Assembly (NCBI GenBank): GCA_003991915.1
Contig: RQTK01001078.1
Location: 100,864-164,863, forward strand
Source: Elysia chlorotica
Lineage: Eukaryota > Mollusca > Gastropoda > Plakobranchidae
Direction of reading: 5' to 3'
Length of the DNA: 64,000 nucleotides
The notes below the pieces were generated by a model. It was not told the DNA's origin and searched no databases. It saw only the letters and a list, made by a program, of their open reading frames with translations. Shown piece by piece: positions 48,550 to 60,900 of this stretch (positions are counted from its first letter, which is position 1; every line of letters begins with the position of its first letter). Position numbers and translations under genes: made by a program.

Positions 48550-51500
48550 AGCAGAAGAGCAAACATTAGATATGATTCAATCAGCAAATCTACAGCAGAA
48601 CTGAAGGAAGGCTGATCATTCATATCTATTTTTAAGGAACCATACATATGTGTCATATTGTGCACTTGGAAATGAATAATTTTTGTTTCTTTTTTCTTTT
48701 TTTTTGAAGTGCGAAATAATTATTAGACTATTAGCATCTACAATGCAGAGGCTTCTGGTTATCAATTAATTATAGATCTACATATATGTTCAGAAATGTT
48801 AAAATGATAGAGCTACTAGTATTATTTAATCTTTTTTAAAAATAGAACTAGTATATTATAAATGAATGCATTGTTTTGAAAGTGGAGTGAAGTATTCTTA
48901 CATATGTATTTTTACGTTAGGATTTTTTTTCCTCTCTACGCCTGACTTCTCAATAGAGAGAGATAGAGAGAGAGAGAGTCTCTGCGTTTATTATTTTCTA
49001 GGTTCCCCGAGGGATCCTATAATGCTAAAGCTCTACAGTAACCACCAACTTTTCATAGAACCATTTTTTCTCTTAGGTTGCTTATTATGAAACGTCAGAT
49101 CCTTCAGATCATTTTCAAAGACAATGTATGCTAATTGATGGAGAAGATTTGACATTCCCCTGATCATACCGGTTCTGCTGGTGTGTGGGGGATCTGAGAC
49201 AAGATTGATAATGTTGTTGTGTCCGTTTGCCTCAAGCTTGTGCCTGGAACCCTTTGTGGGGACTTTACGACCATAACTATTGTATCTTTATTTTATTTAT
49301 TTTTTGTACCTTGTTGTCTCTAAACATTATGTTTAATCCAGAGAAAGATGTTGATTTTTGAACGGGTGAAAAAGAAGTTTTTTGGACATTATAAAGTACC
49401 TACTTTTTATAAATTTAACCTTAGAAGTTAAGGTGTATCCATTCAAGTTTCCAAAGCCACAAAAATAATTAAATCTATTATTAATGATCGGAGCGCACTG
49501 CTGATACAGATTCAGTGATTACAATTCAAAGCATTCTCATTTTCATCTGTTTTGCAATTTTAAAACTGTATTACAAATATCTTTATAATTTATTGCATGA
49601 AAGCCAAATAGCCCATGTGGCTGTCTATATCTCTGTCATTACGCATCAATCACATTTCCATGAACACTTGATTGATACAAAGTTTCCAATAATGTTGATC
49701 TTAGATCTCATTTCAAAGAGCATATTTTAACATAACATAAATCAAAAGTACAAGAGAATATTATAAATAAGTTATGTTGTCATTTTCAACAATGTTACTA
49801 ATTTGATATCAGCTTCAAACTTACACACAAAAATAATGTAAGGATTTCTAAAACCTTTCTTTTTACTAGTCTTAGAGATAATCTGGAAAGTGGATTTCAG
49901 TTCCATGGATTATTTATAGACATTAAGGAGAGTCTATTTTTTTGTATTAATGTTTGTTAAAAAAAAACATTGGGCCAAATTCTGATTCAACAGTGTGAAT
50001 TTAGTGGTGATACTTTTCTCAGGAAACTGGCTTTGTATTTCTAATAGTATTGCCACTTCGATTCCAATGCAAGTCTTTGTAGATAAGAACAAGTAGCTCA
50101 TAAAAATAATCCTGAACCCTCACCCGTTCTTTCTTTCTTTTCTTTTATTTTTTTTTAGTTGTTGCTCCTGAGATTTGATTGTAAACTTCGCTTATTTTGC
50201 TCACATTTTTAGGTTAATGAACAGTATTCTATTTCGGTAACATCCTTAACGTTGCTATCATTGTTATTAAGTAGTTTTTGTATTCCAAAGTCTTAATTGT
50301 TGTTATGAAGATACAATTTAACCTGGCAGATCATACATGCATTATATGCATGGAACCCAATATAACTTTTATAAGTTCTTGCCATAATTAGGTTTATGGA
50401 TCTTTGCCACTGTTTTTGTTACAAGTTACTATTATGATCACAATGAAACCAAGTTTGTCTATTTTTTTTATTGCATCTCTGAGCAACATAACCTGATTGT
50501 TTAATTTGCAAGAAGTATTTACATCATGTAAAATGCCATTTAATAACTAGCCTGTGAAGTGCATTTAAAATAATTTGTAAATCACACATTTTGTTTTTCC
50601 TGATAACCTCATCCTCAAAAAAACTGGAAAGTTATAGGTCTTAGCATGGATTTTAGTAAACTGATTTGGCTACGTTTGGTGAAAAAACCTTTATTTTTAT
50701 TTTATACTGTATACTGATTTACCTGTACATGTATTTGTAGATTTTCCTACCATTTATGTTGTGTGCCAATGAATTTGACTTGTTAGTCAAGACCAAGAAT
50801 TTTGCATTTTCCTCCTACTGTCAAAAAATGTACGCAAAGACTCACGCAATTTTTTTATCAAACAATTCTTTTTGTACAAAATGTTTTGAAACCATATCCT
50901 CTAAAATGACCAAACCACACAAATTCCCCAGCATGTCAAGGAAGATCTAGCCTCAAGAATGTTAACGGTTTTTTAAAGTATGTTTTGCTTTATACGGGAA
51001 AAATAAGTTACCACATTCAGTCAACATATATTGTGGAAAGATTATATGTTAAGTGGTATTGTTCTTTGCAAAAGCACATACCCTTGAAGTTTCAAACCCA
51101 GAGTAGTAAAGGATGTGAGTAGATGGTTGGTAATGGAGGCAGTTCATTGACACATTTTTTTCACACCTTGCAGGTATCTTCTTTAATGCAAAACTAGAGC
51201 ATCGCGAATGTTTATATTTCTGCCCTATCATTGCAATAAAATACAAAGGAAATGCAAACAGTATATACTTCTTATGAAATCAGTGTCAATATGTATCTGT
51301 TGTCTGAATTTTTACTTTTGTTATTTTTTGAAACAGTGAATAGGGTTGTTTGATTTTCTTTTGCTTGGGAAACAATTTTAACTCCAAAATCATTGTTATT
51401 TATGGAATATGTTTTACAAAACTCAACTTAGTGGTATCTGTTCACAATTTATTGGGTATGGAAACTTGCATGTTTGTTTTTTTAATTAATTCAGGCATGC

Positions 51501-51707
51501 AAAGACTATAGCAACCTACTTCTAGTGAACAGTGATTTTGTTGCCAAGAACTAACAAATGAAAGTTGATCTATAAAAACAGTTGGCTTTATGGGAGATTC
51601 AAGCCAATTGCTTAAAAAGACAAAGCCAATTTATTAAAGCTACAATTCACATTCTTACCCTTGCCATTTGTTCCCCTAAACATGTACTATTATATTCTAG
51701 TATTCTA

Positions 51708-51870
51708 GGTGAAGCCACACAATGGCCAAAAATAAGTTAAAAATGAGATTAAATTTTGTTTGGTTCTATTTCCTCTACAAAATTCATAGGAATTGATTAA
51801 TTAGGAGTTAGAGGCGGATTTAAAGTGGATTAAAGTAACATATTTATTCAGAAAAAGGTCCAACTTCAAT
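51708..51870 (+). repeat. Dispersed repeat, related to 12160-12330
   Basis: Shares AGCCACACAATGGCC-like, GTTTGGTTCTATTTCCTCTA and AATTGATTAATTAG blocks with the copy at 12.2 kb, in the same order and orientation. Class unknown. Confidence 0.5.
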
Positions 51871-52107
51871 GTCTCTTTCCCTAAAAAAATAATAGAATTT
51901 GGCTTATGCCATTACCTTATTAGCGAGACTAAATTGTGCATCTTGTTTCTTTGCAATATGATTTGAACAGTTCATGCACCATCATTAAAACCTTATTGAA
52001 ATTTTTTTTTTCTAAAAGAAGCATTACTATGCAAAAAAGTAGCCATCAGCTGTATATGGAAATAATTTAGTTTCTCTATTTTATATTTAGTGGATTGGTG
52101 GAGACGT

Positions 52108-52332
52108 ACTCAATCTGAATTCTTTATTAATTTTGCCTCTTCAAACCACTCTTGCGAGTAATGTATGTAGTCGATCTGAATTCTTCATTAATTTTGCCCC
52201 TTCAAACCGCTACTCAATCTAAATTCTTCATTCATATTGCCACACCAAACCGTTCTTGCAAGCAATGTACATACTCAATCTGAAATCTTCATTCATTTTG
52301 ACACTTTAAACCGCTCCTGCAAGCAATGTATG
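52108..52332. repeat. About 61-bp minisatellite, four diverged units
   Basis: Units start ACTCAATCTGAATTCTT (or AGTCGATCTG) at 52108, 52169, 52212 and 52273. Each contains a TTCAAACC-like stretch; all but the short second unit (43 bp) end CAAGCAATGTATG or similar. It lies in the CARHSP1 3' flank. Confidence 0.85.
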
Positions 52333-52661
52333 ATTATGTTTCCCCAAATTTTGAAAAAGCAGCTTGGAAATGTTCTAACTTATAGCTGATATCATGTTCT
52401 GTACAACATTCATTACAGAACATTAAAATACACTTCTCTGCTAGTGAACATTAGATGGATGCCTGAATGGGCATGTTTTAGTTGGGGTCAAACAAATTGT
52501 TTACCTCACATAATACAATGGCACAACATTAACAATGAAGGGAAAAACGATAAAATAAACAAAACCATAATTTGATTGGTCAATGCAAATTATTTTTATT
52601 GTAAAATGTAAGTGTTTTACGCCAATGGCTTAAATTGTACATTCTATCAAATGTGGACTCC

Positions 52662-52667
52662 AATAAA
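52662..52667 (+). terminator. Candidate poly(A) signal for CARHSP1
   Basis: AATAAA in CCAATAAAAAGTCATGG, 4.1 kb after the stop codon. A nearer candidate is at 51235-51240. Either would make a long 3' UTR. Confidence 0.3.
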
Positions 52668-54287
52668 AAGTCATGGCAACAAAGACAGAGAAAAATATAT
52701 TTAGTTCAGTCTATGATAACATGATTAAAATTTTCTCAAAATAAAGGTATTTTACCATTACAACTCAATTTAACTTAAAGAAGAAGCACTTAAAGCATAG
52801 TCTGTTTGTGTTCTGGAAGAAGGTCTGAAATTCAAATCTCAAATTGTACCCATGTCACCTACATGTAATAGAATTTTTTTCAAATTAGAGTAGGTTAACT
52901 AGTCGATTCAATGATTAAACTTTACTTCTTGCAACCTGACAGCTCCAATCTTTTTTGTCCTTTTCATAGTTGCCTTGGCATCAACAAGACAGATTTATCA
53001 AAACACTGACTGTGCTAGAACCTAAGTCACTTCTAGCAGCCACACGTTTCTGTGGTCCTTAAATCTGCCTAAAGCGAATTGAGCATTATTAAGCTTGAGC
53101 TATGAAGGATCCACTATCAAAATGTATCTTTAAAAAAAAAAAACGCACAGAAAAACCCAATTTAGTCTGTTTATAAAACTTTCACAATAAATGCTCATCA
53201 TTTAAGAGCATAAGATAGGGTATTTGTACAATAATTTTGCTATGACACATAAAATTAAATAAAATAACAGTTAACTCTGCTCTTTAGTTTAACTTGTGTT
53301 TTTAATTTTAGCTCACTGAACACTTGGATTGCTGGAAATTGTAACAAATTTCACCTTTGATATCGGTTTATTTTATTTTGACACATTGCATCATTTGTTG
53401 TTTTTTTGTCATCACCTTTATAGTTGTGAGCAGAGTAATATAAATGCAGTTGCCCACAAATTAGTATAATTAACATAGATAACGCTTGTATTAATATTCA
53501 AAAAACCCACATTATACATGTACAAAATTGCATAGATTAAAAAAAAAAACCACATATAATTATTTCAACCATTCACTCACATAAAATCAATGTGAGGTTT
53601 TCCCCTAACGGTCCATACAATTAGCATTTTAATTATAATCACATTTTACCAAAGGCAGTGAAACCTCCCAAAGAGGACCATGAAAAATGAGCTGAAAAAC
53701 ATATTTATTTGTGGGATGGCATAAGTCAGGACCAATTTAAGATATTTAATATTGCTACATGAGGATAATACACTTGCAAGTCCCAAACCTAATATTTAAA
53801 TATTCAATATTATCCCCCTGCAACAATTTAAAACGTTCATTTAATATCAATAGAGTTTGTTGTTCAGTCTTATTTGAGTGGTTCCAAGGTCTTAAAATAT
53901 ATAAATTCAAAATTAATAAATAAGTAATACATAAAAATTTACCAGATGGAACTTGGTGTTCAATATGAAGACAAAAGTACCACCTGACTGCAGAGAGAAA
54001 CTAGCCCAGTTACAATTACAGAAAGTAATGAGAACTTTTGTGCAACCATCTACTTGTGTATGTTGAATGATAATTATGGATTAAATGAATTATGTTGAAA
54101 TACAATAAATAAGTGGTAATGACACACATGTTTGTAAATATGTGTAAAATTTTACAAAATTTAAGGAGTTTCTTTCATAAGTTATCATATCACATAACTA
54201 GTTGCTCAAGTATCTCATAAATTAGCCAGTTGATCCCCAGAGATTCCGAACCCACAACTGTACAGTTCATGTAGACATCATGCACCA

Positions 54288-54948
54288 CTAGGAAAAGTAG
54301 AGTTCTCTGAGTTGTCGAACTGTATCCTGAGGACTGGTGACTGTGTGACCTATAGTTCTGGAGTCTTCATAGATCTCGTAATCATTTCCTCCCTGACAAA
54401 CAAAACAAAAAAAAAAGAAAGGATGATGAGAACCTAAAATTGTTTCAAATAATCTTTTGTGAAGGACGCCTACACACACACACAATTAAAAAGAGATATA
54501 ACATGATAATCAAGTGCTAGTAACTGGAAGCACAAAACTTTATTTACTAAAAGATACATGTGCCAAACAACAGTCAGATAAATGCAAAAAGAAATTAGCA
54601 GCAACACGAGGGACAAAAAGTTGATGACTTTTAGACTGTAGCAGAAACAATTCCTTTCAAGAAAATTCTTTCATAGTTTCCGTGTCTTGCTTGTTTTATT
54701 CAGCAATATCAGTGGAACTTCCACATTCCATTTAAAGTTGTCAATTTTTGCTCTTTTAAAGATCAAGTGTTTTTTCCCCTTTCATTAAGTACATTTTAAT
54801 ACAGAGCATAAAACACCCTCAAATTTTTTTAATGCATAGAGAAAAATTCATATATAGCCTGTGAATTTTTGCACATAATTATTTTATGTCTAACAACTAC
54901 AACAACGATAGCAATGTATGACATAATAATAACTATAACGATAAAAGT

Positions 54949-54995
<47 letters not shown>

Positions 54996-57900
54996 AAGCA
55001 ACAACAAGAATACTAAATTATGTTTTAGAGCGCTATAATATATGAGTCAAAACAATTATAATTTTGTTCAAAGATACGATGTCAAGCATAACTATTCTTA
55101 AATGTTAGCAACAGGATTTATTTAGAATCTGTGATATCTCACATCTGACTAACCTTTGCTGTTTTGTCTCCAAAGAAGTGAATAGTTTTGATGCCATCTT
55201 TTTCCAGGAAAGGCAAACAGAAGCGTTTGTCCCAGCCGATCGGGAACACATCTATACTGATCTGCCCTCCGATGGCAAACTTTAAACCTGCATCTGGGAA
55301 CTCGGCACACAGGGCTTCTACAAATTTTTCACGCACTTTGTGCTCCTAGCAAAGAAAGGACAATAGAAGATATAAGAAGTTGACTTTATTAGTATAAAGA
55401 GAAAGAAAAAATAATATGGAAAAGGCAGACAATTTCACTACAAATACCATGGGCTGTGAGAAAAATGCCAATAAATATTTAATGCTTGGCCCTTGTTATG
55501 GCGTTATCTTATGATAAATCTTAGCCCTAGCACTGCAGGGCACCGACTTTAAGGGCAGCGCTCCCATCTGAGAACTGCTGGACGCCGACATTAAGGAGTA
55601 GCTCTCCAACCAGAGCTCAGCGGAGTGCCCACTATGTGGGTAACTTGAGGATGACCTGATCTTATTCCCTTAGGGACTAAATATTCTTATACTAAGAATA
55701 TCAACCAATGTAAAGGTACGACTTTCCCGGTCTTATCTGCTTGATCAGTCTTATGAGAAGCTTTGAAGTATGGTGAACTGAAGCAAATAAGCAGACCACG
55801 AGGAGTGAAGTTTGGTTTCTTGGTATGTTTGCACTTGGCCGCAGTACTAGCCAGCCCCGCACTCAGGTAACACTTTCGACTGATCACACAGGCACTTTAT
55901 GAGTTAAGATGAAGAAGAGGGAGTCCACAGAATAAACAAAACCACCTTGAGCCTGAGTACTACTGGTTACCGTGGCCTAGAGAGTGAATCCGACAAGTAA
56001 GCCAACAACTGCACCGAGTATCCCCAACACTATGGGTTTATCCAAAAAGGAGGACATAAAAAAAGTGCTTCATTCGATGAATATGAGATAAATTTCCTGG
56101 AGCGTAGAAATAAATGGTTTCAGCTACAACAAAAGTATGGTTTTTATTTCCCTGCTTCAGCTTTACTTTAATACTGGCACTCCCAAGCAGAAGAAGACAC
56201 TCCGACTGACTCACCTGATCATACTTGCCAAACTCATCACGCTCTTCCTGAGAGCAGCTGCGACCCACAGGACACAGGTTGATCATGGAACTCCTAAACT
56301 CCACAAACGTCCCTCTGGTATAAGCAAGTATAATTTTTTTCAAAGATACTTAAGTAATATTACATAGATGTCAAGCATAACTATTCTTAAATGTTAGCAA
56401 CAGAATTTATTTAGAATCTGTGATATCTCACATCTGACTAACCTTGGCTGTTTTGTCTCCAAAGAAGTGAATAGTTTTGATGCCATCTTTTTCCAGGAAA
56501 GGCAAACAGAAGCGTTTGTCCCAGCCGATCGGGAACACATCTATACTGATCTGCCCTCCGATGGCAAACTTTAAACCTGCGTCTGGGAACTCGGCACACA
56601 GGGCTTCTACAAATTTTTCACGCACTTTGTGCTCCTGGCAATAGAAGATATGAGAATTTTACATGATGGGAAGTTGGTATCAGTATAAGGAGAAAGAAAA
56701 AATAATATGGAAAAGGCAGACAATTTCACTACCAATACCATAGGTTGTGAGAAAAATACCAATAAATATTTAATGCTTGGCCCTTGTTATGGCGTTATCT
56801 TATGATAAATCTTAGCCCTAGCACTGCAGGGCACCAACTTTAAGGGCAGCGCTTCCATCTGAGAACTGCTGGGCACAGACATTAAGGGGTAGCTCTCAGA
56901 CTAGAGCTCAGCGGAGTGCCCACTATGTGGGTAACTTGAGGATGATCTTGTCATGGAAAACCTTGTCTTATTCCCTTAGAGACTCAATATTCTTGTACTA
57001 AGAATATCAACCAATGAAAAGGTACAGCTTTCCCGGCCTTGTCTGCTTGATCAGTCTTATGAGAAGCTTTGAAGTATAGTGAAGCAAACAGGCAGACCAC
57101 GAGGTGTGAAGTTTGGTTTCTTGATATGTTTGCACTTGGTCGCAGAAGATGAAGAAGAGGGAGTCCACAGAATAAACAAAACCACCTTGAGCCTGAGTAC
57201 TACTGGTTGCCGTGGTCTAGAGAGTGAATCCGACAAGTAAGCCAACAACTGCACCGACTATCCCCTACACTATAGGTTTATCCAAAAGTAGAAGATAAAA
57301 AAGTGCTTCATTCGATGAATATGAGATGAATTTCCTGGAGCGTAGAAATAAATGGTTTCAGCTACAACAAGTCTATGGTTTTTATTTCCCTGCTTCAGCT
57401 TTAATTTAATACTGGCACGTCCAAGCAGAAGAAGACACTCCGACTGACTCACCTGATCATACTTGCCAAACTCATCACGCTCTTCCTGAGAGCAGCTGCG
57501 ACCCACAGGACACAGGTTGATCATGGAACTCCTAAACTCCACAAACGTCCCTCTGGTATAGGCACAATAAAGGGAAAGATAAACAGAACAGATTATATCG
57601 ATGATCAGGGACGCAAACTGGCTATGATGAAAATTCCAAAAATTTTGCAGGTACACCTTCCCCTATAATCTTATTAGATCAATGTACAATTTTACAAACA
57701 AGGCTAGGTAACAAATAAAATTAAAATGTTTATGAAAATAGAAGAAGATTGTAATAACATGTCCAATTTTGAGCTCAGGTGAAGCCTATAAAAAATCCAG
57801 ATTTCCCGTCTCAGGAGACAAACTTTGAAATATAACATTCAGAAGGCAACTTAGTGATTCCTTAAATTGAAAATACTAAATAGTAAATAACCAAGTTTTA

Positions 57901-60900
57901 AAACTGCCAATGGAAAAAAAAAGAGAACGGAAGAAAAGGATGAGATAAAGGAAAATAAAAAGTGATGTACCGTTTGCAAGGTAAAACAAGGCGTGCCATG
58001 TAGCCCAGGGCAAAGTTAATAAGTTTCTGAAGAACCTCATCGCCAACATATTTTTTCAGGTTCTGGAATAAAGATGGTCAGAAACATCTAATTATCTTGA
58101 TAAGTTAATGAAAAAAAATCCAAGTAAGACATACATCTTATCGTCTCTCATAAACATAGACAAGGGTCTATCATTTGTATGAGTTTTACAGTTTTAAGAT
58201 GGTGAATGACATTGATTATCGACATATTTTTATTTGTATTTACTTGATAACTGTGCTTATATGAGAAAGAAGTTATCAAAACATTTCCTATTATTTTACC
58301 ACTTGCACTCATTTCTTTCTTTTTGCCTTGTAAATATTTCTGACAATTTAAATGCCTATAAAAGTACTTTCAATTAATAATTTAACTTTAATCCATTTTG
58401 CATGGGTTTAAAATAAGATTTCTACAAAGTATAGGCTTGTGAAAGGATGTTGCACCAACTGTTTTTGTTTTGTTTTGTTAATCCACAGATATAAAACTTA
58501 AAATATTTAAAATGAAAATTATTATTACTAATATTAGGTGCATATTTATAAAGAGACTAATAGTTTTTCATGCTTTTGACAACTAGTGAGAAAAACAAAC
58601 GGAAAGCTAAAAACTTCATGATTAAACCAGCTCACCTGTTGACCAATCTGTGTAGAGCCTTTGTACGCCACTAGACCATTCTCAGAAAACAGGTAATCAA
58701 ACCTTTCCAGCACTATAGGAATGAATAGAAAACAATAAACTGCTCATTTAGAACTAATGTCTCCTTATAGTGGACTTGCTGTATCAGAAAATCAATCAAT
58801 AAACTAGTCACCCCTGTGTTTCATTGAATTGATCAACTATCATATGTTTGATGTCTCCATTCATCTGATGTTTATGGATGTAACATTTGTGTTTTTATGA
58901 TTAAAGGCAATCAATATAATCATAATCATACCCTAGAACTTTTATGGGTCTCTTTTTTTCCTCTAAGTTTCACTCTGATGCTCATGTAAAATGCTGATAT
59001 GTTAACAGGTGGTTGTCTTCTTTGAGATTGTTTTAATGGGATGAGTGGAAGAAAAAAAGAGAAGCTTTAAAAACTTAAAGATTTGTGTGAACACTGAAAA
59101 TACCCCCCCCCCCCCCTCTTTTTATCTACATTTAAGTTAACTGCACTCTTTCAATGTTTCTATATTTATGCATTATTATTAGTCTTTTTTTTATAAGAAT
59201 TTTAGATTGTTTCGTTTTTTACAGAGAGGGTGGGGGAGTTGAATTGAGTTAAGTTGGTTTAACATCCAACATCAGCACCATATCGACTATATTGTGGATA
59301 GGCCACAAGACTGACGTCTGACAATTTTATGAACGGCCACACGAGACAGGGCGGGGATACCATGACTCCTGTCTCAGTCGATCACATTAAACTGACACTG
59401 ACCCAACCAGAGTGTTACTGTTAAGTAGCACTGTTGTGCTTCAAATCCCAGCTGTGGAGGATGCATTATCCCCTACTGATTGGGTCAGTGTTGGTATAAT
59501 GTGACAAACCAAGTCCTGCATACTTCACTCTGCGGTTCAGTCGCCATAAAGGACTTTTCTTGAGACCTATGAAAGAGCTTTGCTTTCTCCTACCAAAATA
59601 TTTTATTAGTGACTGAGCAGGGAAATAAAACAAAAGGATATTGTACATATTATGATTTGTCTGAAGAGAATGCCAAAGTAACCAATTAAAATATGCTAAA
59701 CTTTAAAATATCTGAGGAAGCTGGGGTTTTCCAGGTTCAGAAATGTTGTTAATTCCCATGCATATCAAACAAAGTAATATATCTCCTGCATTTCAACCTA
59801 CAATCCTTATGGTCTCCCATCTGCTCAGCAATCTTGACAAAGTCAGAGCCTCCGACCAAACCGATCAGAACTTTCTTTCTTAGATCCTGGAGAAAGTTCT
59901 CTACATCTGGCGTGATTCTCTGTAAAACAAGATAGATATTAATGCTTTCTGCAGCGAGGCAAAAACAGAACTATTTTATCCTATCCTCTTGTGCAAGACA
60001 TCCCAAAATTCCATTAAATTGGTTATCGAGGATTGCTAGCCAACTAAGGAGTCCTACAAATCATACATTGATTTTGTAGTGTCTTTTAAGAAAAAAAAGG
60101 AGAAAATGATTCTATTTATAGGTTTTCTTGTTTGTTATAGATGTGTATACCTCGCAACCTTTGTTATGTGGGGATAATCCACTCACAGCCTAAATTACCT
60201 ATTTAGATGGATTTTATCTTGGTCAGAGAAAATGAAGCTCTCCTATTACTTTGTCTCCAACTCCTAGGTCTCAAGAACAGTTCTTTGTGCCGGCATACGG
60301 AGTCAGTCAAATAAATACTCACACCACCCAAACAGTAGGGAAAAAACTTAACACAATAGCAGGGCTAAAACCACAAACCAAATGCTTCAGGACTATATAA
60401 AGAAGGAAATATCTTATCTATTTAATATTTTATGAAGGAAATTATAGGGAACCAGGTGGTCACACTTTAGATTTCACCATATACTATAAATACTCTGATG
60501 AATGGACTCTTTATTTATACTTATAGAGGAATATTATACATCTATTATGTTTGTTCAATTCGATTATTTTGTTGTTAAACAAGATTAAATTTAGTTTAGA
60601 TATATTCTCTCTCAGAAGGCCTACGGCATTTGGGGCAGCCACAGATTCCTGATGAGGTTGTTTCATTCTAGCACCTTTTTTGTAAGAAGGATTTTAGTCC
60701 AAGTTCTTTTTGGCAGGGGATTCTTTTTAACTGTCGGTTTGAAACTTGACTGAGTCTGGCTCACGTCACAGGTGACTCCCAGTAAACTTAGAACCTAGAG
60801 CATGTCACCCACACTTCTGGTGTTTCTATGTTGATTTGTAACAATGCGGGTTGCACGTTGCTGGATTCTTTCTAATGCGGCAATATCTTTCTTTTTGTCA

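Larger units (their letters stand above)
48550..54287. other. Convergent 3' region between CARHSP1 (+) and PMM (-)
   Basis: 5.7 kb without a recognised gene. The CARHSP1 3' UTR probably occupies the left part, with AATAAA at 51235 and 52662. The PMM 3' UTR occupies the right part, with TTTATT on the + strand near 53364 and 53703. A 61-bp minisatellite lies at 52108-52332 and a dispersed repeat at 51708-51870. Short open frames here look like chance. Confidence 0.5.
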
